A stretch of 64,000 bases of DNA from Smallanthus sonchifolius (taxonomy: Eukaryota > Streptophyta > Magnoliopsida > Asterales > Asteraceae). Of the stretch, positions 1-9,575 are shown piece after piece. The notes under the pieces were generated by a model. That model was not told the origin of the DNA. It made no database searches and saw only the letters and a program-made list of their open reading frames with translations. The DNA lies in contig CM042042.1 in NCBI GenBank assembly GCA_023525975.1, positions 4,285,501 through 4,349,500 of the forward strand, read 5' to 3'. Made by a program: the position numbers and the translations under genes. Each line of letters starts with the position of its first letter. Position 1 is the stretch's first letter.

Positions 1-343
1 GAATAAAAAACAAAAATATATATTCAACTCATGACGCTTCCTTTCTAGAAAGAAAAGAAGTAGTGGGAAATTTATGTCTTAACGAATCACACGTAGAGAT
101 ATTGATAACACACATAGAGTTAAGGATATTTCATAACTAATTGATTAAGCAGTAGCTCATAGACCACCTAAAAAAGAATATTTATTATTTGAGTCATATC
201 TTGACATAAGAAGGTCGACATGAGCAATACTTGAAATAACAATCCATAAAAAAATACCAATATTGAGATCGCCCGACCCGGTCACTGCGACCTCCTTTGT
301 GAGGAAGCACCCCTTCTCCCGAAGTTACGGGGCTATTCTTTAC
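1..343. other. AT-rich non-coding DNA
   Basis: No open frame with recognisable similarity and no terminal repeats are visible. The stretch runs directly into a tandem repeat block. Confidence 0.4.
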
Positions 344-450
344 CTATCCACTTGTGTTGGTTTTCGGGTACGTGTGTCCTTTTGTTGAAGGCCGTTCGAG
401 CTTTTCCTGTGAGTATGACATGGGTAATTTCAGCGCCGTAGCGCCTAGTA

Positions 451-580
451 CAAACAAGGCCATTCGAGCTTTTCTTGAGAGAGAGATGTTACAAATATGA
501 AAAAACATTACAAACAAGGTCGTTCGAGCTTTTCTTGAGAGAGAGATGTTACAAATATGAAAAAACATTACAAACAAGGC
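451..580. repeat. 60-bp tandem duplication
   Basis: Two near-identical 60-bp units (451-510 and 511-570, one base different) and the first bases of a third. A diverged partial unit lies upstream near 388-410. The 88-codon minus-strand frame across this block is produced by the repeat and has no other support as a gene. Confidence 0.85.
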
Positions 581-613
581 AAACAACATACTCAATAAAA
601 TCTCACTCAAAAT

Positions 614-1200
614 CAGTGGCGGATACAGAAAATTTTTTCATCGGGGTCGGATAATTTTTGGGGTCGATTGTCAATAACTAAATATTAGTTTTTTTTGCTC
701 GAGTCGAATCGGGTCGGGTCGGTTCGGGCCACACAATAAAACGATAAAAACAAACAAAACTATAGATGAACAATAATAATACGATGTTTGTCATTAGAAA
801 TGCATAATCAAAAAACAATATATTCCTATAATTGTTCTATAAGGGTTTTCATTTTTTGAAATCATTACATCATCTATAGAAACTTTTTTAAGCAATCATT
901 TTTCAATATGACAAACACAACTATCACTCAAATTCTCATCATCAATCCGATTACGCAAATCCGACTTCACGTACTTCATTGCAAAAAAGCATCTCTCAAC
1001 ACTTGATGTTGCGACGGGTAAAACGAGAGCCAACTTCAATAAACGGTACACCAACGTAAAGTTCTAGTGTTTCTTTGTTTCAACCATCAATCTTACAAGA
1101 CTAGATACACCATTCAATTTCGCAAATCCTATATCCGCTTTCAAATTATCCATGTAGTTTGGGAGTTCAATTTAAGGTTTTCCATATCATGTTCATTAAA
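614..1200 (-). mobile_element. Degraded hAT-like element with TTF/ZMYM-type transposase remnant
   Basis: The left edge carries CAGTGGCGGATACAG, the terminal motif of a common plant hAT-like family; a related motif recurs at 9402 and 52068. The interior carries the C-terminal end of a hAT transposase on the minus strand. The right end was not located and 1200 is a minimum. Confidence 0.6.
896..1195 (-). pseudogene. hAT transposase C-terminal dimerisation domain fragment
   Basis: Reading the minus strand from about 1135 down to the stop at 896-898 gives the sequence LALVLPVATSSVERCFFAMK followed by VKSDLRNRIDD. This is the signature of the hAT family dimerisation region in zinc-finger MYM-type-1-like (TTF) transposases, normally the last 80 residues of a 600-800 residue protein. 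An in-frame stop interrupts the frame just upstream and no catalytic region is visible, so it is a dead remnant. The domain mediates transposase dimerisation in the family; nothing here suggests a domesticated gene. Confidence 0.75.
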
Positions 1201-1343
1201 ATCATATGGATATTGGGTTTATTTATGAGTTTATGTGTAATGTGATTTGGGCTTATTTTGTTTAAATGTTATTGGGTTAAACTATTATAGGTTTGGTTTT
1301 AAAAGATTAATAATTAATGGGTCAATTATTATAGGGTTAAAGG
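1201..1343. other. Spacer between two hAT remnants
   Basis: AT-rich, with short direct repeats around ATTGGGTTAAACTATTATAG and GGGTCAATTATTATAGGGTTA. Nothing coding is seen. Confidence 0.35.
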
Positions 1344-2376
1344 TAGAGGTGTACAAAAAAACCGGTTTGTGTTTTCTACCCGATCCAAACCGGCAAACCG
1401 GTTTAAGTAAAACCGGTTCGGGTTAACCCATAACCATCGGTTTGTAACCGGTTTAAGATTTTCAGGAAGGAATCGGGTTGAGGACCGGTTTGTCCAAACC
1501 GGTTCGGGAAACCGGTTTTGGAGCTGGGAAATAAGTTACCGTTGTAAAACGGTATTATAGCCGTTTGGAGCCTTTTTGGCCTTTTTTTGGACCCATTTGC
1601 ACCCATAAATCAATATAAATAGGTGGGGGGGTGTTTGAGGTTGATCACACCTCTCTCTACACACTCTAATCTCTAAAACCGCTCTTTAAACGCTAAAAAA
1701 CGCTCTCTAAACTCTCTCTAAACTCTAAAAAAAAGCATGGCAAGTTTTGATGTTGGTGGTTTCTCAAACGAAGTTACCGTTGTGAAAATTTTAGCAACAA
1801 CGAGAAATCCGGCAATTTGGTGCAATTACGATCTATGTTTGTTGTCAAACGGGAAGGAACGTGCTCGTTGCAAGATGTGTGGTGCATTTTTAGGGAAAGA
1901 TTCAAACACTAGTTGAGATCTCATATGGAAAAATCTTGTCCGTCCTTGAAGAGAAATCCAAGTGAAGGTCAAGCATCGATAACACCCGAAGGAGGAATTT
2001 GGAACTTTGATCAAAATAGTGTTCGAGATCGAATGGCGAAGTTAGTGATCCAAGAAGGATTGCCGTTCAACCACTTTGACAATCCGTGTTTAAAAAGAAT
2101 GATTCAAGAGACACTCCAACCACGTTATTATCAAGTAAGTCACACAACCCTTAGACGAGATTTTATAAAAATGTGGAAAAAAGCAAGAAAATAATTAATT
2201 TTAGGATTTGAAAATTTGGAAACCGGTGTAAACTTAACCACCGATGTTTGGTCGACTCCACATGGTATACCCGATTCGTACCTTTGCGTTACCGCGCATT
2301 GGGTTGATCCCAATACGTGGCAAATGATGAAGCGTACAATCGCGTTTGACTTGTTTGAATATCCACACACCGGCGA
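1344..2376 (+). mobile_element. hAT element (RICESLEEPER-type), 3' part replaced by an LTR retrotransposon
   Basis: The left end reads TAGAGGTGTACAAAAAAACC, typical of plant hAT ends. It is followed by a dense subterminal array of AACCGGTTT motifs on both strands (about 1360-1530), the expected transposase-binding repeats. A TATA-like stretch and a leader precede a transposase frame at 1737. The element stops abruptly at 2376, where a gypsy LTR begins. Its right end is not in the window. Confidence 0.75.
1737..2376 (+). pseudogene. hAT transposase N-terminal part (BED finger plus start of catalytic region)
   Basis: The frame starts at ATG 1737. A BED-type zinc finger follows (RCKMCGAFLG, then after a one-base frame break RSHMEKSC), giving the C-x2-C ... 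H-x4-C pattern. Next comes the conserved segment FNHFDNPCLKRMIQ, a YYQVSHTTLRRD motif, and, after an in-frame stop near 2192, LTTDVWSTPHG with a YLCVTAHWVD stretch that matches the beginning of the hAT RNase-H-like catalytic core. At least two lesions are present: a frameshift near 1910 and a stop at 2192-2194. The open 93-codon piece at 1913-2194 is the middle of this reading frame. It is truncated by the retrotransposon at 2377, so no active transposase can be made. Confidence 0.85.
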
Positions 2377-2477
2377 TGTAACATCTCAAAAATAAAACGA
2401 TAGTTATAATAACGGAATAAACGAACGAGGCATAACGGGTCGGGTCGGATGGGCCAGCGGGCTAGGGGAGCCTCCCC

Positions 2478-2486
2478 TATAAATAG
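2478..2486 (+). promoter_or_regulatory. LTR TATA box
   Basis: TATAAATAG sits about 100 bp into the LTR in a pyrimidine-rich setting (CCTCCCC before it), the usual position of the U3 promoter. Transcription would start about 30 bp downstream. Confidence 0.6.
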
Positions 2487-2839
2487 CATATGCCACCCTT
2501 TTTCCTCTCATTTGCAAGTTCTAGAGAGAGAAACCGTAGAGAGAGAAAGTTGGCGGATCGACCCGAGATTTCAGCAAAGTGTTACTCCATAGCTCGTGAG
2601 AAGAACCTCCGGATCAGAAGCTCGATTCAGGTAACGATCCGACCTAAATCTGAGTTTTAGTTCGTTTTTTGGGTTTTTCGGGTTTTAGGTGAAAAGGTAA
2701 TGTTTGAACGGATGAAACTGAAAGATAATCATAGATTTGAGTTCCTTAATGTAAAACGAACGTTTTGAATGCAAACAGGTTCGGGATCTTGACGTGATCA
2801 GACCCGAATGCGAAAGTTAGGGTTTTTCGCGAAGAACAG

Positions 2840-3032
2840 GTCGTGCGCACTTGCTAAGTGCGCACGGAGCAGGTCCTGCGCACTTGCTAAGTGCGCAGGA
2901 GGAGGGACCTGCGCACTTGCTAAGTGCGTAGGAGGAGGGACCTGCGCACTTGCTAAGTGCGCAGGAGGAGGGACCTGCGCACTTACTAAGTGCGCAGGAA
3001 GCAGGGTCTGCGCACTTGCTAAGTGCGTAGAC
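2840..3032. repeat. Minisatellite of self-complementary 33-bp units inside the LTR
   Basis: Six units of about 33 bp, each centred on TGCGCACTTGCTAAGTGCGC or a one- or two-base variant. Each unit is its own hairpin (GCGCACTT / AAGTGCGC). Because the units are near-palindromes, both strands show open frames of 78-79 codons with repeating peptides (ALAKCA and AHLASAQ); these are artefacts of the repeat. Confidence 0.9.
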
Positions 3033-3594
3033 ATCAGAACTGGTTAAGTGAAGTCAGTATGTTAGAATGGTTAAACCGTTAGAGTCGGTAATGGTCTGAT
3101 GTGTATTTAACTAATCAATTCAGATCGGAAGTGACGTCGTTGGACCTTGTTTAGGACAACCCAAACTAGCTTATCAAGTGAGTTCTAGAAGCCCTCTTTT
3201 AAATGTTTTAATAATGTTTTTGAGTTGGTGTGCATACGTAACGATGTGACTATTTTATAAAACGATGTTTATGAATGTTGTATGTGACGTTTTATAAAAT
3301 GATGTTTATGAACGATGTTTTGGAAGGAAAGGTTTTGAAAGGAAGTGTTTATGAAATATTTTGCCAAAAGAAGTTTATGAAGTGTTTTATGAATGAATGA
3401 AAGTTTTAATAAACGTACGAATGGTTTAGTTGAAGTTTTGAAGTAAAAAGAAGCGAAGGTTTACGAAAGTCACAAACGAACGAATCTGCCAATATTCCTT
3501 AGGGAATGAAGGTTAAGGGAATGGGAAGTATGTTATGGGCCTTTACCTTTTAGGGGCCTCTGTGGCTGGCCAACTGTTGTACAACTGGGGCGAT

Positions 3595-3755
3595 GACGGT
3601 CGCCAAGGGGATTATCGTGATACTTGAAGTTTGGTACGATTTACCTTACGGGGTAGTCGTGCTTGAAGTTTGGTACTTGTGCCCTACGGGGCACAGTGCT
3701 TGAAGTTTGGTACGTGTCATCCTTGTGATGCCGTGCTTGAAGTAGTGTTGAATAA
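3595..3755. repeat. Imperfect tandem repeats in LTR (CTTGAAGTTTGGTAC units)
   Basis: The core CTTGAAGTTTGGTAC occurs three times (near 3625, 3664 and 3699), followed by a fourth partial copy (CTTGAAGTAGTG). Spacers between the cores contain short palindromes such as GCCCTACGGGGC. Confidence 0.75.
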
Positions 3756-4328
3756 CCTAAGTATCGGGCCCTAGGAGTTCTTCACCCGAAGACAGTACGG
3801 TGATTGATGAGCCTAACAGTGGTGATCTTTAGGTTATTCAGCCAGTATGTGACGTATGGATTTGACGGTTACGAGAAGGCGCAAATTCGATATGTTCGTT
3901 GACTTATGTTTATGAAGTGTTATGTTTTGCTAATGCATTATTTTACGTACGCTTTTATTAAATGAAGTATGAAGTTATGTTTTTGGCAAATTATTTGAAG
4001 TTAACGTTTTATGTTAAAACTAGAACTCACCAGCATAGCTGACTTTTTAGTGTGCACATTCAGGTTAAGGCAGGTTATGAGGATGGACGGTGATGCTTGG
4101 CTAGCGAGAGGAGTTATCCGGCTGATTATGAAGACTGGCATCCCGTTATGTTTCAGTTGTGGTGTATTTAGGTTTTAAACAATGTTTACGCTTCCGCATG
4201 TATGACCAATGTAATGGCTATGTTTGAATGAAATTTTCTGCTGCGTTATTTGATATTCTAGTTTAAGAACTGTTTGTGAATGAGTAAATCCAACAAGTGA
4301 GGCCTCCCGGGTTTGAGGCCTTACAAGT

Positions 4329-4340
4329 TGGTATCAGAGC
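4329..4340 (+). other. Primer-binding site (initiator-Met tRNA)
   Basis: TGGTATCAGAGC lies three bases after the LTR end. It is complementary to the 3' end of plant initiator methionine tRNA and is the standard minus-strand priming site of many plant LTR elements. Confidence 0.9.
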
Positions 4341-4640
4341 AATAGTTTGAGAGATTCGGACACTCCCAGTGTCTGAACTTAAACTTTGAATAGGACCGAA
4401 AGCGGATGCCAGTACGGGTAACTCAAGCCACAGCATCAGGTATGAAAAGTAGAGTATGTGTACGTAGTATACCATAGAAAGGGGTTAGGTAAGGACTTGT
4501 GTTCTGATGAAATCACAAAGGTGGTCAAATCGAAATGGTTAATTGCAGATGGCCAGTGTATATTAACATCTTACAGTGCTTATTGAATTCTATTTGTTAA
4601 CTAGCGTGATGACGTTGGATTTCTTGTCTTATAGAACGAA

Positions 4641-5864
4641 ATGGCGAGGAGAGGAAACGGAAAGCGTGGTGGTCGTACCGGTGGTTGAAATGGTGGGCGT
4701 GGCAGGATCCCTGCGCGCCATGAGAATAGTGAAGAAGGAAGTGTTCACACTGAACCGACGGTTAGTGTGCATGGAACTGAACCGACACAAATTGAAGAAC
4801 AACCTACCAGAAGTGAGAGCAGCCATAGCTCGAGAGTTCTCTGAGTTGATGAAGAATTCTCTGCCAGGTCTGTTGGCTGAAGCATTGAAGAAAGTTAGTG
4901 GGGAAGGTGGGTCTAGCGCGGCAATTGGTGCCCAAAACAATGAGACTGACAGCGCGCCGCCTGCTCGCGGATGCGACTATAAGTCATTCAAGGCATGTGA
5001 CCTGCCGATCCTGACTGGGAAGAAGGACGCGGTGGCTACTTTTGATTGGGTAATCCGTATGGAAGCTGCCATTCGTCTGAGCGAGTGTCGAGCAAATCAA
5101 GTTCTGAAATTTGCTGCAAACTCCTTGAGGGAGGAAGCATCCCATTGGTGGGAAGGGGTACGTCAAGCTAAGGGGGATGAGGTTGTTGACTCGATGATGT
5201 GGACTGACTTGAAAACATTGGTAATCAAGAACTTCTGTCCAAGGAACGAGATTGAGAAGGTAGAGCGGGAATTTCTGGGTTTGAAGGCCGGGAGCATGAC
5301 GCACCGGCAGTACACAACCTGATTCAATGAACTGGCACGTCTGGTGCCACATCTTGTCACTACTGAAGAGAGAAAGATTGTTTGTTACATTCAGGGGTTG
5401 TCGGACCAGGTCCGCACCTATGTTAAGGCAAACGCCCCTACTACCTATGATTCGGTAGTAGAACTGAGCGGCGTGGTATTTGATGATCTGGCGCTGAATG
5501 TCGTTGCCATTGAAGAGCATAAGAAGAAGCTGAGTTTTCCCGCTAAGCGGTTGGGTGGGAAGTTGTTTGGGGCTCGGGACAAACAGGCCAGGGTAAGCGA
5601 GACAACATTCTGTGGAAAATGCGGGGTAAGACATGCGGGTGAATGTCGGTTAGGATCAAACCTGTGCTTTAAATGCGGCAAGACCGGACATTACTCCCGT
5701 GAATGCCCGCAAAGCTTTAAATGATACAATTGTGGGGAAAGTGGTCATATGAGCCGGGAATGCACCAAGCACAGAATGGGTGAAGCCGGGAAAGGGAAAG
5801 GCCCGGAGAAGAGAGAAGAGAGGCCCCGAGCAAAGACTCGTGCGTACGCAGTAGAGCACATCTA
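4641..5864 (+). pseudogene. Ty3/gypsy gag polyprotein remnant with zinc knuckles
   Basis: The expected start is the ATG at 4641 (MARRGNGKRGGR). That frame hits a stop near 4686 and shifts near 4830 into the frame that carries the capsid region. The capsid part (about 4975-5640) has the retrotransposon-gag hallmark of a short W-containing block (SHWWEG) before a FCPRNEIE-type segment. A first CCHC knuckle, CFKCGKTGHYSREC, is intact. A second follows at about 5725-5765, but its first Cys codon is now a TGA stop (5722-5724). A further stop lies at 5320-5322. With at least four lesions the gene is dead. Gag would form the capsid and bind element RNA. Protease and pol are missing because the element is cut at about 5867. 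Confidence 0.85.
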
Positions 5865-6208
5865 AAGCAAACAAAACACAAAAATAGCCCAAATTGGGGA
5901 ACCCAGTAGAACACATCTAAAGCATATACAACCACGTCATTCAAAGTCCTCAACAAGCCAGATCAAAGCATCATCAAAATAACCAACAACTCAAGCCATA
6001 ACACAATCTAAAAAGTCAAATGTAACCTTATATGCCCTAAAAAAAACATCATCCAGTCTGAATCTACTTTTCTTTTAACAACACACAAATTCTGAGTCTT
6101 ATTAATGAGAAAATCACTAAACCCAGAAATGGGAAAAGAAAACACTTGTTTATTTTATTTTTATTTAAAGATACACAGGGATTTAACATACTGCAAGCAT
6201 TATTAGTA

Positions 6209-6680
6209 TCAGAAATAGAATAAACATGCCAAAGAGGTGACCAAAATGCATAAAGAGCATATTTTCCCCAATCTAGCAATAATGACAAAAACGGTAGTGC
6301 GATCAAGACCTGAAGTAACAAGTTCGGTTGCGCAAGACAATCCGTACACTGTCAATCGAAAACGTGACGAGATGAGGATGAGTTTTAAAAGGCCAATCCG
6401 GTTGCCCCTGAGACTTGATTTCTGCAAAAGCAAGGAGAACGGTGGTGATAAACCCTAGGGAAGAATGCGGCATCACGACTCGTTCTTCCACAAATGCTAC
6501 TCGCCGGAAATAGAGGTAGCGGAGAGGCGCCACTAGACCACCACGTATTGCTGTTGCTGCTAGAGTAAGGATGTGGTGGACGCATCGGTACGAAGTCAGA
6601 TAGGCGTCGGTGAAGAAGTTGAGAAGTTTGGTTTTAGGTTGTGTAACGGCGATAGGAATATCAACGGTGGCCTGAAACAT
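6209..6680 (-). pseudogene. Small three-hydrophobic-segment membrane protein, copy 1 (frameshifted)
   Basis: Partner of the intact copy at 54570-55049 in the duplicated segment. It starts at ATG 6680 (MFQATVDIPIA...) and would end at the conserved FYF stop at 6209. Relative to copy B an 8-bp deletion (ATGACGAC, at about 6337-6338) sits in the second hydrophobic segment, so the N-terminal frame runs out at 6303 and the C-terminal third is left in another frame. A premature N-terminal 125-residue product is possible, but it would lack the last two hydrophobic segments. The function of the family is unknown. Confidence 0.8.
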
Positions 6681-6875
6681 CGTTTTTTTCTGATCGGAAA
6701 GAACGGTTTAATGGAGGCCGAGAGAAAGGGGGTTGAATGATTTTATGGAATTTTTTTCTTAAATGGTGCATTATAGTACTAGTAGTTTCACAATAGGTGT
6801 TGGATTTGAAAAAGTAACACAAATGGTGTTTCCAGTGTTTCCATACTTGCCAACCACGAATTGTGGTGTTTACAT

Positions 6876-7427
6876 TAGGGGTGTTGTTCGGGTAATTTAA
6901 TCGGGTTTCGGGTAGATCGGTTCGGGTTAATCGGTTTTTCCGTGTGTGTAAATTTATCCGATAACCGATCCGAATAACATTCGGGTAGATCGGGTTCGGG
7001 TTAATCGGTTTTCGGTTTAATCGGGTCGGGTTTCGGGTAGGGACACATGGTTGAAAAAAAATGAATCAAGTTTAAAAACATAAAATAAACGTGTATGTGA
7101 AACAAAAATAAGTACATTTTCAAGAGATTAAAGCATCAAATAGAAATATTCGTGTTTATGTGGTGGATTTTTTAAACTCATAGTTTAGAAGCGGATTTTG
7201 GTGGTGGTGGTGAGAAGAGAAAGGGTAGAATATATAAATGTTCGGTTTATTCGGGTTAATCGGATTTTTTATGCTTGAAAGTCTAACCGAAACCCGACCC
7301 GAATAACAATCGGTTTAAACGGTTTTCGGGTTAATCGGTTACGGGTTATTCGGGTACGGGTTTAATCGGTTCGGGTGAAGTTGGTTCGGGTCGGGTTAAT
7401 CGGGTACGGGTAAAATCAACGGGCCTA
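6876..7427. mobile_element. hAT-type MITE nested in the left arm of the Mutator-like element
   Basis: It is flanked by the 8-bp duplication GTTTACAT (6868-6875 and 7428-7435). Its ends are TAGGGGTGTTG and, reverse-complemented, TAGGCCCGTTGA. Subterminal regions are packed with TCGGGTTAATCGG-type repeats, as in hAT elements. The right arm of the host element, reverse-complemented, gives the intact pre-insertion site GTGGTGTTTACATAGTTC. It has no coding capacity. Confidence 0.9.
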
Positions 7428-7439
7428 GTTTACATAGTT

Positions 7440-7685
7440 CTCAACCACGAATTGTTGGTTCCTAAGTTGAAAACATTGGTTCCTAACCACGAATTGTGGT
7501 TCCTAACCACGAATTGTTGGAAACATGGGGTTCCTAACCACGAATTGTTGGAAACAATGGTTGCATACCACGAATTGGACAAATCCATGTTTCCTAGCCA
7601 CGAATTGTCACAAACTTACGTTGGCAACCACGAATTAAAGACAAATCAATGTTGCCAACCACGAATTCTCTCAAAAATTGTGTAT
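7440..7685. repeat. Subterminal CCACGAATT array, left arm
   Basis: About nine copies of AACCACGAATTG or close variants (TACCACGAATT, AGCCACGAATT), separated by TTCCTA or GGAAACA spacers. The 78-codon plus-strand frame across it (NHELWFLTTN-type repeats) is a by-product. The matching inverted array is at 8965-9225. Confidence 0.85.
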
Positions 7686-7996
7686 TAATTTTTGTTTTAT
7701 TTTTTTTATTGTTGTTTTAACAAATATTTTGTTTATGGTTTACAACCACAAATTTCAAACTCTTTTTCTTTGTTTCATAATGTCTTTAACCACAAATTCT
7801 TTATCTTTAACCACAAATACTTTTGCATACAATTATTAATGTACAAAGATTCTCATCTTTTATTATTCTCAACAAAGACTTTTACATAAAACATTAAAGT
7901 TACATTTTTCGAAACAAATATAAGTTACATAACTTAATTCCATAGAAATATCAGAAAACGTTATTGGGCAAGAACACATCAACATAAAATCTCCTG

Positions 7997-8670
7997 TTAC
8001 GACCGGTTGGGACATCTCTTCCTGTTATGACCGGTTTCATTGCAGATTCCGCAACTACGAGCGACAGATTCTTCACGGTAATGAACATCCATCTCGTTAT
8101 GTATCTTACGTGCTCGTCTCCTACCACGTGATGTGATAATTTTTGATTCGTCTGCTATAATCCTCCAACCTGGATCTATCCATAAAGCAGGATGAGGTAG
8201 CGGCCGAAAATCACTTTGATATTGTTGTAGATATGTTGCATTTTTGTATACCCTATGAACAATGCCATGAGGTCTTTCACCTCGATGACGACAAATGGAA
8301 ATTGCATGTGAATAAGGAAATCTTTCAGCTTGCCACTTTTCGCATGAGCATTTTTTGTTTTTATATTGGACAATATAATCGTTGTCGCCATCTTGATTTG
8401 TTTGCATCATTGAGGTAACCCTGTACCACCATTCTTCTTCATTAAACTCAGTTACAGTGTGGTCTTGACCTCGTTTGTCACGTTCATCAAAGGTGTGCCA
8501 TACACGTGGGGGTAAAGATGTTTTACAATGCTTTGCAATGTCAGTATGGTTTCGAAATTGTTTCACGACTTTATTAAACGTATAATCAATACACGCCTTT
8601 ATGGGCAGCACCCTAGCTCCACGTAATACGTTGTTTAAGCTCTCTGAAATATTTGTTGTTAAGTTGGTTT
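7997..8670 (-). pseudogene. MuDR-type transposase, C-terminal part only
   Basis: The longest methionine-started frame is 7997-8611 (204 aa); the same frame continues upstream to about 8670 with TNISESLNNVLRGAR and VLPIKACIDYTF, which matches the end of the MULE transposase domain. A SWIM zinc-finger region follows: CSCEKWQAERFPYSH, where the family pattern is C-x-C ... P-C-x-H. The third ligand is Tyr instead of Cys, so this finger is probably defective. The C-terminus has a CCHC knuckle (CGICNETGHNRKRC). The N-terminal DNA-binding domain and DDE catalytic core are absent, so it cannot catalyse transposition. SWIM and knuckle domains bind DNA in related transposases. Confidence 0.85.
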
Positions 8671-8964
8671 GTTTGCATCGTTGTTTGAGATGGTTTTTGT
8701 TGAAGTCTAATATTTATTTGTTGACCAAATCTTCTATCACATTTTTCACACACAGTAATCAGAGAGATTCTTTATAAAAATAAAGCTGACAGAGATTCTC
8801 ACAAAAGTAAGATTGTTTCTTCATAAAAAATAAAACTGACAGAGATTATCACAGTAAGATTTTCACAGAGATTCTAATAACAAAAGTAAGATTATTATTC
8901 TCTCAACAAAATAATAAAACAACAACAATAAAAAAAATAAATTAATACACAATTTTTGAGAGAA

Positions 8965-9225
8965 TTCATGGTTGGCAACATTGATTTGTCTTTAATTCGT
9001 GGTTGCCAACGTAAGTTTGTGACAAACCATTGTTTCCAACAATTCGTGGTTAAGAACCCCATGTTTCCAACAATTCGTGGTTAGGAACCACAATTCGTGG
9101 TTAGGAACCAATGTTTTCAACTTTAAGTACAATTCATGGTTAGGAACCAACAATTCGTGGTTGTGAACTATGTAAACACCACAATTCGTGGTTGGCAAGT
9201 ATGGAAACACACAATTCGTGGTTGG
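8965..9225. repeat. Subterminal CAATTCGTGG array, right arm
   Basis: Inverted counterpart of the array at 7440-7685, with the motif CAATTCGTGGTTAGGAACC repeated. With the left arm it forms the long inverted repeat of the Mutator-like element. Confidence 0.85.
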
Positions 9226-9401
9226 CAAGTATGGAAACACCATTTGTGTTACTTATTCAAATCCAACACCTATTGTGAAACTACTAGTGCTATACAGCAC
9301 CATTTAAAAAAAAATCCTGATTTTATGAAATTTCACAACACTAATGGAAAAGATTATATAGGGAGATGACTAGACTAATGAGGAGTAAGTAAGTCTGTGA
9401 T

Positions 9402-9575
9402 AGTGGCGGATCTAGGAAAAAAATCCAGGGTATCTAAAATTTCGTTCAGGGGTATCTAGATACATAAAACGGTAAAAAAAATAAAATTCCCGCTGCGCTT
9501 AAAAAATTCTCACTACGCGTCGAAAATTGAGGGGTACTGTCAGGTACCTCTCGCCTCCTCATAGATCCACCCCCG
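9402..9575. mobile_element. 174-bp non-autonomous element (hAT-like, GTGGCGGATCTA ends)
   Basis: It is flanked by GTCTGTGAT (9393-9401 and 9576-9584). Copy B has the empty site AAGTCTGTGATGTATG near 55180. The inner ends AGTGGCGGATCTAGG and TAGATCCACCCCC are inverted repeats. The duplication can be read as 8 or 9 bp, so the superfamily is not certain. A diverged relative in reverse orientation lies at 52064-52225. Confidence 0.85.

Larger units (their letters stand above)
2377..4325 (+). repeat. 5' LTR of the gypsy element
   Basis: It begins TGTAACATCTC and ends TTACA immediately before the primer site, so it has the TG...CA ends of an LTR. At 1949 bp it is long but within the chromovirus range. 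It holds a TATA box, an array of hairpin-forming minisatellite units (2840-3032) and a second tandem array (about 3600-3750). No second LTR is present to confirm the ends. Confidence 0.8.
2377..5867 (+). mobile_element. Ty3/gypsy chromovirus-like element, truncated after gag
   Basis: The order is LTR (2377-4325), three-base gap, Met-tRNA primer site, leader, gag with zinc knuckles. Protease, RT, RNase H, integrase and 3' LTR are absent. At about 5868 the sequence switches to the large duplicated segment also found from 54225. The gag type suggests the Del/Tekay chromovirus lineage, which is inference. The element interrupts the hAT element at 2377. Confidence 0.85.
6747..9317 (-). mobile_element. 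Mutator-like element with about 380-bp inverted repeats
   Basis: It is flanked by the 9-bp target duplication TGATTTTAT (6738-6746 and 9318-9326). The undisturbed site reads TGATTTTATGAAATTTCAC in copy B near 55115. The ends read GGAATTTTTTTCTTAAATGG and, on the other strand, GGATTTTTTTTTTAAATGG. The arms stay complementary for about 380 bp, not counting a hAT MITE inserted in the left arm. Inner parts of both arms are arrays of CCACGAATTG / CAATTCGTGG. The core encodes only the C-terminal part of a MuDR-type transposase on the minus strand, so the element is an internally deleted, non-autonomous derivative. Confidence 0.95.

Noticed and set aside
344..610. 88-codon minus-strand frame with a repeated NISLSRKAR-type peptide
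   Set aside because: Created by the 60-bp tandem duplication; no homology or codon bias.
2798..3047. Open frames of 78-79 codons on both strands with repeating peptides
   Set aside because: They follow the palindromic 33-bp minisatellite of the LTR; any frame through such units stays open.
4984..5634. 216-codon minus-strand frame opposite gag
   Set aside because: Antisense shadow of the gag capsid region.
7452..7688. 78-codon frame with NHEL repeats as a repeat protein
   Set aside because: By-product of the CCACGAATTG subterminal array.
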